Of a DNA stretch of 7,761 bases, positions 1 to 6,114 are shown one piece after another; the first letter of the stretch is position 1; each line of letters opens with the position of its first letter. Below the pieces are notes generated by a model. That model was not told where the DNA came from. It ran no database searches and saw nothing but the letters and a program-made list of their open reading frames with translations. Made by a program: the position numbers and the translations under genes. Source of the DNA: Cyclobacteriaceae bacterium (lineage in GTDB: Bacteria; Bacteroidota; Bacteroidia; Cytophagales; Cyclobacteriaceae); assembly GCA_025455225.1 (NCBI GenBank), contig JALOMY010000130.1:1-7761 (forward strand), in the 5' to 3' direction.

Positions 1-1221
1 CATCAGCGAAAGCTGAAGCAATTGTCAAATGAAATACCCAACACGCAACGCATCATACGTAAGCTGAAGGATTTTCAGATTGCTATTCCCAGCTGGGCGC
101 TGGGCACTGGAGGTACTCGCTTTGGACGATTTTCAGGTGGCGGTGAACCACGCACCCTTGAAGAAAAGATTGAAGATGTCGGGTTGTTGCATGCTTTGAA
201 TAAATCCAGTGGCGCCATTTCCCTGCATATTCCGTGGGATATTCCTTCCAGCACCCGTAAGATCAAAGCACTGGCGGCCGAACACGGACTGAAGTTCGAT
301 GCCGTCAACTCCAATACCTTCCAGGACCAAAACAATCAAAAACTCAGCTATAAGTTTGGGTCACTCCAGCATGTAAATCCTAAGGTTCGTCAGCAAGCCA
401 TTGATCACAACATCGAAGTAATAAACTATGGGAAGGCACTCGGTTCCAATTCCATCACGGTGTGGCTTTCGGATGGTTCGTGTTTCCCGGGACAATTGAA
501 TTTTCGGAAGGCCTTTCAGCGAACGCTGGAAAGTTTGCAGGAAATCTATGCCGCCCTTCCCGTAAACTGGAAAATGTTTGTGGAGTACAAGGCTTTTGAA
601 CCAAACTTCTATTCTATGACCGTGGGCGACTGGGGACAATCCTATTTATATACAAGTAAACTCGGCCCGAAAGCCTACACGCTGGTTGACCTCGGGCATC
701 ATTTGCCCAATGCCAACATTGAACAGATTGTATCGCTTTTGCTGATGGAAGGAAAACTGGGTGGTTTCCATTTCAACGATTCGAAGTATGGAGATGATGA
801 TTTGACTGTAGGCAGCATCAACCCCTACCAGCTCTTTCTGATTTTTAATGAATTGGTAGAAGGGATGGATGCGCGTAACATGGATCACGCTTCAGGCCTC
901 GGCTGGATGATTGATGCCTCACACAATGTGAAAGACCCACTGGAAGATTTATTACAGTCAATAGAAGCTATCAAAATTTCTTATGCCCAGGCACTGCTGG
1001 TCGATCGCAGGGAATTGAACCGTGCCCAGGAAAAAAATGACGTAGTCCGTGCACAGGAAATTCTTCAGCAGGCTTATCGTACTGATGTACGCCCCTTGAT
1101 TGCAGAAGCGCGTCTTAAAGCCGGTGCTGCGCTTGAGCCGATTCAATTGTTCAGGGAACTGAATGTGAGGAAGCAATTGATTTCAGAACGAGGTGCAAAA
1201 ACTATTGCCACCGGCCTGTAG
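1..1221 (+). CDS. rhaI: L-rhamnose isomerase, Pseudomonas stutzeri RhaI type (5' end outside window)
   Basis: A metal-dependent TIM-barrel isomerase that interconverts L-rhamnose and L-rhamnulose in the cytoplasm, the first step of rhamnose breakdown. The reading frame is open from base 1 to the TAG at 1219-1221, and the first in-frame start-like codon is a TTG at 22. Numbering from that TTG, all seven metal ligands known from P. stutzeri RhaI are present: E188 (FVEYK), D223 and H226 (LVDLGHH), H250 (GGFHFND), D258 and D260 (YGDDD), and D298 (MIDASHN). The first six sit at a constant offset of 31 from my recollection of the P. stutzeri numbering. This implies about 31 residues before the TTG, so I treat the gene as cut by the window edge, not as starting at TTG. 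Other landmarks are IPSWALGTGGTRF near the start and SLHIPWD. The kinase gene follows after 18 bases, as expected of an operon. This type can act on other aldoses, so the physiological sugar is likely but not certain. Confidence 0.9.
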   Translation, partial: HQRKLKQLSNEIPNTQRIIRKLKDFQIAIPSWALGTGGTRFGRFSGGGEPRTLEEKIEDVGLLHALNKSSGAISLHIPWDIPSSTRKIKALAAEHGLKFDAVNSNTFQDQNNQKLSYKFGSLQHVNPKVRQQAIDHNIEVINYGKALGSNSITVWLSDGSCFPGQLNFRKAFQRTLESLQEIYAALPVNWKMFVEYKAFEPNFYSMTVGDWGQSYLYTSKLGPKAYTLVDLGHHLPNANIEQIVSLLLMEGKLGGFHFNDSKYGDDDLTVGSINPYQLFLIFNELVEGMDARNMDHASGLGWMIDASHNVKDPLEDLLQSIEAIKISYAQALLVDRRELNRAQEKNDVVRAQEILQQAYRTDVRPLIAEARLKAGAALEPIQLFRELNVRKQLISERGAKTIATGL

Positions 1222-1239
1222 TTTTAAGTCTTTCGTATT

Positions 1240-2562
1240 ATGTCCACTCCCGTCATCGCCATCTTCGACATCGGTAAAACCAACAAAAAAGTTTTTCTCT
1301 TCGATGAGGACTACCGGATCCGGTATGAACAAGTGGTGGAACTCCCCGAAACAAAAGATGAGGACGGCTTTCCGTGCGAAGATCTTAATGTATTGTCCCG
1401 ATGGGTGCTCAATACTTTTCAGGAGTTGCTGGCGAAACGTGAATTTGATATTCGGGCGATAAATGTTTCTGCGTATGGTGCTTCTCTGGTCCATCTCGAT
1501 GATAAGAACAACCCAATTACGCCTCTTTATAACTACCTCAAACCTTATCCGGAAGATCTTCATAAAAGATTCTACAATACATACGGAAATCCGATGGACC
1601 TGGCTAGAATCACTGCGTCACCAGTACTGGGTAACCTTAATTCAGGTATGCAGTTGTATCGGCTTAAGTACGAGCAACCCGAAATCTTCCAACGAATCAA
1701 ATATTCACTGCATCTGCCCGAATATATTAGTTACTTATTTTCCGGTAAGCCGACTACAAGCCTAACCAGCATGGGTTGTCATACTCAACTTTGGGATTTT
1801 TCAATGAACCATTATCACAATTGGGCAGTGAAGGAAGGCATTGATAAAAAATTTCCGCCAATAACGCCATACACAGAAACCACAACTTTAAACACCCATA
1901 ATCACACAATCACTATCGGTACAGGATTGCACGATAGTTCTGCTGCATTAATTCCTTACCTGGACTCCTTTCACGAGCCCTTTGTATTGATTTCAACCGG
2001 AACCTGGAGCATCAGTTTGAATCCATTCAATCATTTACCGCTAACCGATGATGAATTGCTACACGATTGTCTTTGCTACCTTAGTTATACAGGAAAACCA
2101 GTTAAAGCATCCCGCTTTTTCCTGGGGTTTCGGCATGAAGAAGCAATAGAAAGACTTGCAGAGAAATGGCATGTAATGAAAGAACGATTCCTTCAGGTTA
2201 TCTATGAAGAATCTTTGGCTGAAGCCATGCTTAGTCTTGCAACTTCCGGTAACAACGATGAGTTTGCACTACTGAACTCAATTCCGGAAAGTTATCATTT
2301 CATTATAGCCAGGCTTGTACTGGAACAGAAACGATCAACCGACCTGATCTTACAGAATACATCCGAAAATATCTATGTGGATGGTGGGTTCAGCCGTAAT
2401 AAACTTTTTGTCCCTATGCTAAAGAAACTTTACCCGGATCATCGGGTAAGTTCAGCTGAACTTCATCAGGCTTCTTCAATCGGTGCAGCTATTGCCATTC
2501 ATCAATCATGGAATAAAAAACTAATTCAATTGAATTTAATTCAATTAACTGACTTTAAATGA
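1240..2562 (+). CDS. FGGY-family carbohydrate kinase, probable L-rhamnulokinase
   Basis: An ATP-dependent sugar kinase of the FGGY family, predicted to phosphorylate L-rhamnulose made by the upstream isomerase. The N-terminal phosphate-binding loop is DIGKTNKK at residues 10-17. The second half begins near GTGLHDSSAA (227-236), where D232 is the expected catalytic base. ISTGTWS (251-257) matches the ISSGTWS-like block of rhamnulokinases. DGGFSRN (381-387) and ASSIGAA (411-417) are the C-terminal adenosine-side motifs. At 440 residues it is shorter than E. coli RhaB (489) but has both lobes. Family homology seems to end near residue 424. The last residues carry a five-residue repeat (LIQLN then LIQLT) encoded by an AT-rich duplication. 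The ATG lies 18 bases after the isomerase stop without a Shine-Dalgarno sequence, so co-transcription is likely. Fuculokinase or xylulokinase activity cannot be excluded from sequence alone; the neighbour is the main reason for choosing rhamnulose. Confidence 0.85.
   Translation: MSTPVIAIFDIGKTNKKVFLFDEDYRIRYEQVVELPETKDEDGFPCEDLNVLSRWVLNTFQELLAKREFDIRAINVSAYGASLVHLDDKNNPITPLYNYLKPYPEDLHKRFYNTYGNPMDLARITASPVLGNLNSGMQLYRLKYEQPEIFQRIKYSLHLPEYISYLFSGKPTTSLTSMGCHTQLWDFSMNHYHNWAVKEGIDKKFPPITPYTETTTLNTHNHTITIGTGLHDSSAALIPYLDSFHEPFVLISTGTWSISLNPFNHLPLTDDELLHDCLCYLSYTGKPVKASRFFLGFRHEEAIERLAEKWHVMKERFLQVIYEESLAEAMLSLATSGNNDEFALLNSIPESYHFIIARLVLEQKRSTDLILQNTSENIYVDGGFSRNKLFVPMLKKLYPDHRVSSAELHQASSIGAAIAIHQSWNKKLIQLNLIQLTDFK
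2522..2546. repeat. 15-base near-tandem duplication with an 8-bp inverted repeat at the kinase 3' end
   Basis: The ten bases TAATTCAATT occur at 2522-2531 and again at 2537-2546, a period of 15, giving the repeated protein stretch LIQLN/LIQLT. The same bases also form a perfect inverted repeat: AATTGAAT at 2528-2535 pairs with ATTCAATT at 2539-2546 around a TTA loop. The stem is all AT except one GC pair, so it is a weak structure. It lies inside the coding sequence, 14 bases before the stop codon. Confidence 0.6.
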
Positions 2563-2588
2563 TTTCTCCTTTTAGAAATGGACGATAT

Positions 2589-2626
2589 CAAAGCATGACA
2601 AACATTAAACCGTTGGACATGCTTTG
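2589..2626. terminator. Hairpin between convergent genes, candidate bidirectional terminator
   Basis: CAAAGCATG at 2589-2597 pairs perfectly with CATGCTTTG at 2618-2626. Inside this 9-bp stem the pairing continues imperfectly (C2599 with G2616, and AAC 2601-2603 with GTT 2612-2614), leaving an eight-base loop. It lies 27 bases after the kinase stop and 87 bases beyond the stop of the opposing WbqC gene, where a shared terminator would be expected. Neither side has a clear T-run, so it is not a classical intrinsic terminator. It could instead be a 3'-end stabilising structure. Confidence 0.4.
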
Positions 2627-2712
2627 TTGAGGAGTAACGTCAAATGAAAATTGGAACTTGTGAATATGCTCCAATCATTGCGAATAAAATATGATTGCTG
2701 ATGACCGATCGC

Positions 2713-3417
2713 TTATACTAATGTGTATTCATTCAGCATCTCACGAACTGCATCTTTATCGTTAAACATAAGAACATCAATTATTGATAAATTGGGAATA
2801 AAGGCATTTCCAAATTGATTGTATTCGATTTTATTCGATTGAACAAACCTTAATTGTATTCCTCTGCTTTTAAAATATTCTTTATCATACAACTCCTGAC
2901 CGTTATACGCATTTACATAACTTTCATAACCCAATTCTTTGGTAATCTGAATCAGTCGGTCTGCCCGGTCTATTCCTTTGCTCCCCGGTGAACATATTGA
3001 TGACTTCGTCCAATTAATCTCTTTACCCAAATAATGATACACTTCAATAAAGGAATTAATAGCCATATCGGCTATATTTTCATATTTCTTTTCCAGCACC
3101 CTTAAGTTCAATTCCTTTATAGGCTTGTAAAAGGGTGCCCGCTTATACGCTGATTCAAGTTGTGCACCGAATTTTGCCATGAAGACATTATCCACGATTG
3201 GTACAATCTCATTGATAAGTTTATTCTGGCTTGCCTTTTCAACCGGTATAGTAAAAAGAAATTCAGAACCATTGATCAATATATTATTGCGATTTATCCA
3301 TCCGCGCTTTATATAATTGACATCATCGTAAAAAACGATTTTATCCGTTGCTTCAATTAAATGAAAATAACCTATGTAGGGAAACACATAGGGTTGCATG
3401 ATGGAGAGTGCCTTCAT
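2713..3417 (-). CDS. WbqC family protein
   Basis: A 234-residue protein of the WbqC family, named after a gene found in E. coli O-antigen clusters. Its biochemical activity is poorly established, and a role in modifying surface sugars is inferred from family context only. Family landmarks are clear: QPYVFPYIGYFHLI at 8-21, FYDDVNYIKRGWINRN at 29-44, a RADRLIQITKELGY helix at 151-164, and FIPNLSIIDVLMFN near the C-terminus (206-219). The usual SGPAG-like turn after the helix appears here as NAYNGQELYD (169-178). Length is normal for the family and the protein looks intact. It has no signal peptide or membrane segment, so it is cytoplasmic. The gene is visibly more AT-rich than its neighbours (15 of 60 bases are G or C at 2761-2820) and no glycosyltransferase or other surface-polysaccharide gene is nearby. 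This suggests an isolated, perhaps transferred, gene. The ATG lacks a Shine-Dalgarno sequence but has a good promoter close upstream. Confidence 0.88.
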   Translation of the reverse strand: MKALSIMQPYVFPYIGYFHLIEATDKIVFYDDVNYIKRGWINRNNILINGSEFLFTIPVEKASQNKLINEIVPIVDNVFMAKFGAQLESAYKRAPFYKPIKELNLRVLEKKYENIADMAINSFIEVYHYLGKEINWTKSSICSPGSKGIDRADRLIQITKELGYESYVNAYNGQELYDKEYFKSRGIQLRFVQSNKIEYNQFGNAFIPNLSIIDVLMFNDKDAVREMLNEYTLV

Positions 3418-3728
3418 TAATGTTGTTAATAACCTAAACCTGAATCAAAGATATTGCGAATAATCATCATCACAAGGGAAGAATCAGGTAATATAATCAC
3501 GACCCAAAACATGTAATCCTAGTTAACTAACCATAATTTCATCGAAAGAAATATGATCTTATCGATAAAATATCTGTTCGTGATTGAATTATGCTTCGCA
3601 ATCATTTAAAGGAGCAATTGCACAACAAATCAATACTAGGATAGTCATTTAAAATTCATTTTGAATCATTTTTAATATCAACGAATTCCACGAACTGGAA
3701 ATGCCAGAATATTGGTTGCTTCAAAACT
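3418..3728. other. 311-base AT-rich intergenic region without a recognisable gene
   Basis: This gap lies between the WbqC gene start and the oxidoreductase stop, both on the minus strand. Its left end holds the WbqC promoter. Near its right end, TTCCA (3686-3690) pairs with TGGAA (3696-3700), and an overlapping CTGG (3695-3698) pairs with CCAG (3704-3707). These are short stems that could mark the 3' end of the oxidoreductase transcript but have no T-run. TTATCGATAA at 3559-3568 is a perfect 10-base palindrome. The only small open frame I noticed (18 codons at 3553-3609) has no support. I see no RNA gene or mobile-element remnant. Confidence 0.5.
3446..3475 (-). promoter_or_regulatory. Bacteroidota-type promoter for the WbqC gene
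   Basis: Read on the minus strand, TATCTTTG at 3453-3446 matches the Bacteroidota -7 element TAnnTTTG at every fixed base. A TTG at 3475-3473 lies 19 bases upstream, as expected for the -33 element. The start codon is 28 bases downstream of the -7 element, giving a 5' leader of roughly 20 bases, AT-rich and without a Shine-Dalgarno sequence. The match and its position both support a dedicated promoter. Confidence 0.6.
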
Positions 3729-5075
3729 CTAACTAAAGTATTTGGTAATCCCCGGAACAGCGGCTGGATACTCACCATTTGCATCAGGCAATACAGGCGG
3801 TTTTGCGTTCCAATCGTAGGAAGCCGGCATGATTGAAATTCCGGAATTCAAGGTCTTATCAAATTCAACTACCTGACCTGAATACGTTGCCATCCGGCCG
3901 AGAATTGCAGTCATGGTACTCTTTGCACCGTTTTCCCCATCTGCGAATTTGAATTCCCGGTTGGCTATCGCAGCAAAGAGTTCATCATGTTCAGCCTGAT
4001 AAGGGTTATTCTCCTTCTTGCGATCAAACTCAAACAGAACCTTACCACTGCGATCGGTAATACGGCCTTGTCCGCAATGGATATTTCCCTTCGTACCCAT
4101 AAAGAATTCATCCACCTTGCTCATAGTGCCTTTAATATGACGACATTGACTGTTCATGATTGAGCCATCTGCATAATGAAACTCCACGTAATGATGGTCG
4201 AAAATCTCTCCGTAATCTTTACCTTTCCTTACTTCACGACCTCCCATACCCTGCGCTTTTACAGGGTAAGCGTCTTTAAACCAATTAACGACATCAATAT
4301 TGTGGATGTGTTGTTCAACAATATGATCTCCGCACAGCCAGTTGAAGTAATACCAGTTTCGCATCTGGTATTCCATTTCAGTCTGACCGGGTTTACGTGG
4401 ATTTACCCACACACCATCTCCATTCCACCAGGCCTGTGCTGAAACAATGTCACCAATCATTCCATCTTTTAATCGTTTGAACAATTCGCGATATGAAGTC
4501 TGGTAATGACGTTGCAGACCAACTACCACATTCAATTTTTTTTGTTTTGCTTGTTCAGCAGCTGTAAGTACTTGCTTTACTCCTGCCGGATCAGTAGCTA
4601 CCGGCTTTTCCATAAATACATGTTTATTGAGTCGGATAGCTTCTTCAAAATGAATCGGGCGAAATCCGGGAGGTGTGGCAAGGATAACAACATCCGCCAA
4701 AGGAATTGCTTTTTTGTAAGCATCAAACCCTACAAATTTGGTTTCTTCGGTTACTTTAACCCGGTCTTTCACATTGCCTGTTGCACCGCTCCAATCCGAA
4801 ATATCATCCGACATCAGGGCATTATAACATTCATCCAGCCGATCCCGAAACGCATCTGCCATGGCAACTAACTGAACATTCTGTTTGGTTAGCAAGGCTT
4901 GCATGGCAGCCCCGGTACCACGGCCACCGCAGCCAACTACGGCAACTTTAATGGCATCGTCTGCTGATGTATTAAAAAAACTGGTTGAACCGGCCAATGC
5001 AGGGGCTGTCATCAGTCCTCCGGCCAAAAGAGTTGATTGCTTTACAAATTCCCTGCGTGATGTTGTTGCTTTCAT
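3729..5075 (-). CDS. Tat-exported Gfo/Idh/MocA family sugar oxidoreductase
   Basis: A 448-residue NAD(P)-dependent oxidoreductase, expected to oxidise or reduce a sugar or sugar derivative. The N-terminus has a textbook twin-arginine signal, SRREFVK at 6-12, then a hydrophobic stretch and a probable cleavage after ALA at 26-28, so the folded protein with its cofactor should be exported to the periplasm. The Rossmann domain follows: KVAVVGCGGRGTGAA at 43-57, AMADAF at 71-76, LATPP at 132-136 and the hallmark EKP at 156-158. The C-terminal alpha/beta domain carries NWYYFNWLCGDHIVEQHIHN (240-259), a block typical of the exported Bacteroidota and Planctomycete branch, whose lysine, aspartate and histidines are likely active-site residues. 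The gene begins ten bases after the stop of the secreted FGE-like gene and is surely co-transcribed with it. The divergent isomerase gene suggests a shared sugar pathway. The substrate is unknown. It lacks features that would make me call it a GH109 glycosidase. Confidence 0.88.
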   Translation of the reverse strand: MKATTSRREFVKQSTLLAGGLMTAPALAGSTSFFNTSADDAIKVAVVGCGGRGTGAAMQALLTKQNVQLVAMADAFRDRLDECYNALMSDDISDWSGATGNVKDRVKVTEETKFVGFDAYKKAIPLADVVILATPPGFRPIHFEEAIRLNKHVFMEKPVATDPAGVKQVLTAAEQAKQKKLNVVVGLQRHYQTSYRELFKRLKDGMIGDIVSAQAWWNGDGVWVNPRKPGQTEMEYQMRNWYYFNWLCGDHIVEQHIHNIDVVNWFKDAYPVKAQGMGGREVRKGKDYGEIFDHHYVEFHYADGSIMNSQCRHIKGTMSKVDEFFMGTKGNIHCGQGRITDRSGKVLFEFDRKKENNPYQAEHDELFAAIANREFKFADGENGAKSTMTAILGRMATYSGQVVEFDKTLNSGISIMPASYDWNAKPPVLPDANGEYPAAVPGITKYFS

Positions 5076-5085
5076 ATGGATGAAG

Positions 5086-6015
5086 TTAGTTTTTCAGATA
5101 TAGGTTATAAAACTTTTCAATCTCTTCTTTCGATGGTTGAACGGCCGGACGCACTATTCGAAAACCTACAAACATTCCATCGGTTAACCACCAACGACTT
5201 TTCGGTATTTGCGGATCACGCTGATTCCAGGATGCTTCAGATGGTATGCGGTTGGTACAGCGAAGTTCTTCCGCACCATCAAGATAGGAACCTCCCCTGA
5301 CCGTGCGAGGATATTTTGCACCGGGTGTTGTAATTGGATTATTGGCGGCAATTTTTGAATAATAATCGGGCAGATATTGGTCGATAGTCCATTCCGAAAG
5401 ATTGCCCAGCATATCGTACAGCCCCCAGGCATTTGGTTTCTTTCCACCTACCGGTTGAAACTTACCGTCACTATTATCTTTGAAATAACCATATTCCTTA
5501 AGTTTCTCAGGGCTGTCATTAAAGGGCCTGTCGGTTGTTGTTCCCGACTTACAAGCAAACTCCCACTCGGCTTCCGTAGGCAATCGGTAAAACAATCCGG
5601 TCTTTGTATATAGCCACTTGCAGTACATCATCGCTGTTTGCTGGCTCATACTGTTTACCGGCTGATTCGGCTGACGTCCCATTCCCCATGTCAAATCAAT
5701 ATACTGGGGTGTCGGACGGGTTACACCATCAATATTTTTTGCCTGGGGAAGATCCATGTTTTTAAAAAAGATATCCCACTCGGAAAAAGTTACTTCCTTC
5801 TCACCAATCCAGAAGGGAGAAATTTCAATTTTCTTTTGCGGAGTTTCATCGGCTTCTTTTACCATAGAATTACTGCCGATGGTAAACGATCCGCCCTTTA
5901 CAGCAATCATTTTAAAGGTTACGGCTGTACCCGGAAATGTGTATTGGTACGATTTAAAATCCTGCGCTGTTGCTATTGAACTAAGAAAAGAAAGTGTAAC
6001 GAATACCCACTTCAT
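5086..6015 (-). CDS. Secreted SUMF1/FGE-fold protein lacking the catalytic cysteines
   Basis: A 309-residue protein of the formylglycine-generating-enzyme (SUMF1) superfamily. Residues 1-17 form a Sec signal peptide (hydrophobic core, ATA then Q18), so it acts in the periplasm or at the outer membrane. The fold is recognisable from GGSFTIGS (41-48), ETPQKKIEISPFWIGEKEVT (57-76), YRLPTEAEWEFAC (143-155), GLYDMLGNLSEW (198-209), RGGSY (240-244) and VGFRIVRP (283-290). A true FGE has two active-site cysteines after the GGSY/W motif (pattern GGSY-x-C-x4-C). Here the corresponding positions are D246 and L251; C253 aligns better with the conserved RCAAR segment. Sulfatase activation is therefore unlikely. 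No sulfatase gene is in the window. FGE-fold proteins without these residues occur as other enzymes and as binding proteins, so a sugar-binding or partner role for the oxidoreductase encoded ten bases downstream is a reasonable but unproven guess. It is first in the two-gene unit. Confidence 0.85.
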   Translation of the reverse strand: MKWVFVTLSFLSSIATAQDFKSYQYTFPGTAVTFKMIAVKGGSFTIGSNSMVKEADETPQKKIEISPFWIGEKEVTFSEWDIFFKNMDLPQAKNIDGVTRPTPQYIDLTWGMGRQPNQPVNSMSQQTAMMYCKWLYTKTGLFYRLPTEAEWEFACKSGTTTDRPFNDSPEKLKEYGYFKDNSDGKFQPVGGKKPNAWGLYDMLGNLSEWTIDQYLPDYYSKIAANNPITTPGAKYPRTVRGGSYLDGAEELRCTNRIPSEASWNQRDPQIPKSRWWLTDGMFVGFRIVRPAVQPSKEEIEKFYNLYLKN

Positions 6016-6114
6016 TCGAAAAAGGTAGGAAATATTGCCAGTCCGAACAATGAGAAATCATTTTTTACTAGACTGATATTTTGTGGATATTCAGATCGAA
6101 AATCATCAGCCTGT
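6016..6114. promoter_or_regulatory. Divergent intergenic region with an 11-base-spaced direct repeat
   Basis: This 99-base region separates the two divergent sugar genes and must hold the start signals for both. GATATT occurs at 6075-6080 and 6086-6091, spaced 11 bases, about one helical turn, which is how operator half-sites are often placed. A small hairpin (AATGA, GAAA loop, TCATT, 6049-6062) followed by T residues overlaps the candidate -33 element of the minus-strand promoter. None of this is strong enough to name a regulator. Confidence 0.3.
6020..6050 (-). promoter_or_regulatory. Possible promoter of the FGE-like/oxidoreductase unit
   Basis: On the minus strand TACCTTTT at 6027-6020 matches seven of eight positions of the TAnnTTTG-type -7 element as I count it (final G replaced by T). 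A TTG at 6050-6048 lies 20 bases upstream. Only four bases separate the element from the ATG, so transcription would start at or next to the start codon and the message would be nearly leaderless. That is unusual, hence the low confidence. Confidence 0.3.

Noticed and set aside
1183..1563. Minus-strand open frame of 126 codons across the isomerase-kinase junction
   Set aside because: It lies antisense to two well-recognised genes, has no family resemblance, and spans their junction by chance.
3553..3609. Short hydrophobic 18-codon open frame in the 311-base gap
   Set aside because: It begins with ATG and looks membrane-like, but AT-rich DNA easily gives such peptides, and there is no promoter or conservation evidence.
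4506..4871. Plus-strand open frame of 121 codons inside the oxidoreductase gene
   Set aside because: It is fully antisense to the Rossmann domain coding region and its translation resembles no protein; it is a shadow of the real gene.
3729..5075. GH109-type N-acetylgalactosaminidase annotation for the Gfo/Idh/MocA protein
   Set aside because: GH109 enzymes share the Rossmann fold, but the GDHIVEQHIHN block and general pattern fit the exported oxidoreductase branch better.
5638..5979. Plus-strand open frame of 113 codons opposite the FGE-like gene
   Set aside because: It is antisense to a clear coding region, with atypical composition and no start signal.
6049..6066. Intrinsic terminator or attenuator on the plus strand before the isomerase gene
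   Set aside because: The stem is only five mostly AT pairs (AATGA/TCATT); despite the GAAA loop and following T residues it is too weak to call.
6077..6083. TATTTTG as a -7 element for the isomerase gene
   Set aside because: The spacing inside the element is one base short of TAnnTTTG and no TTG lies at the right distance upstream.
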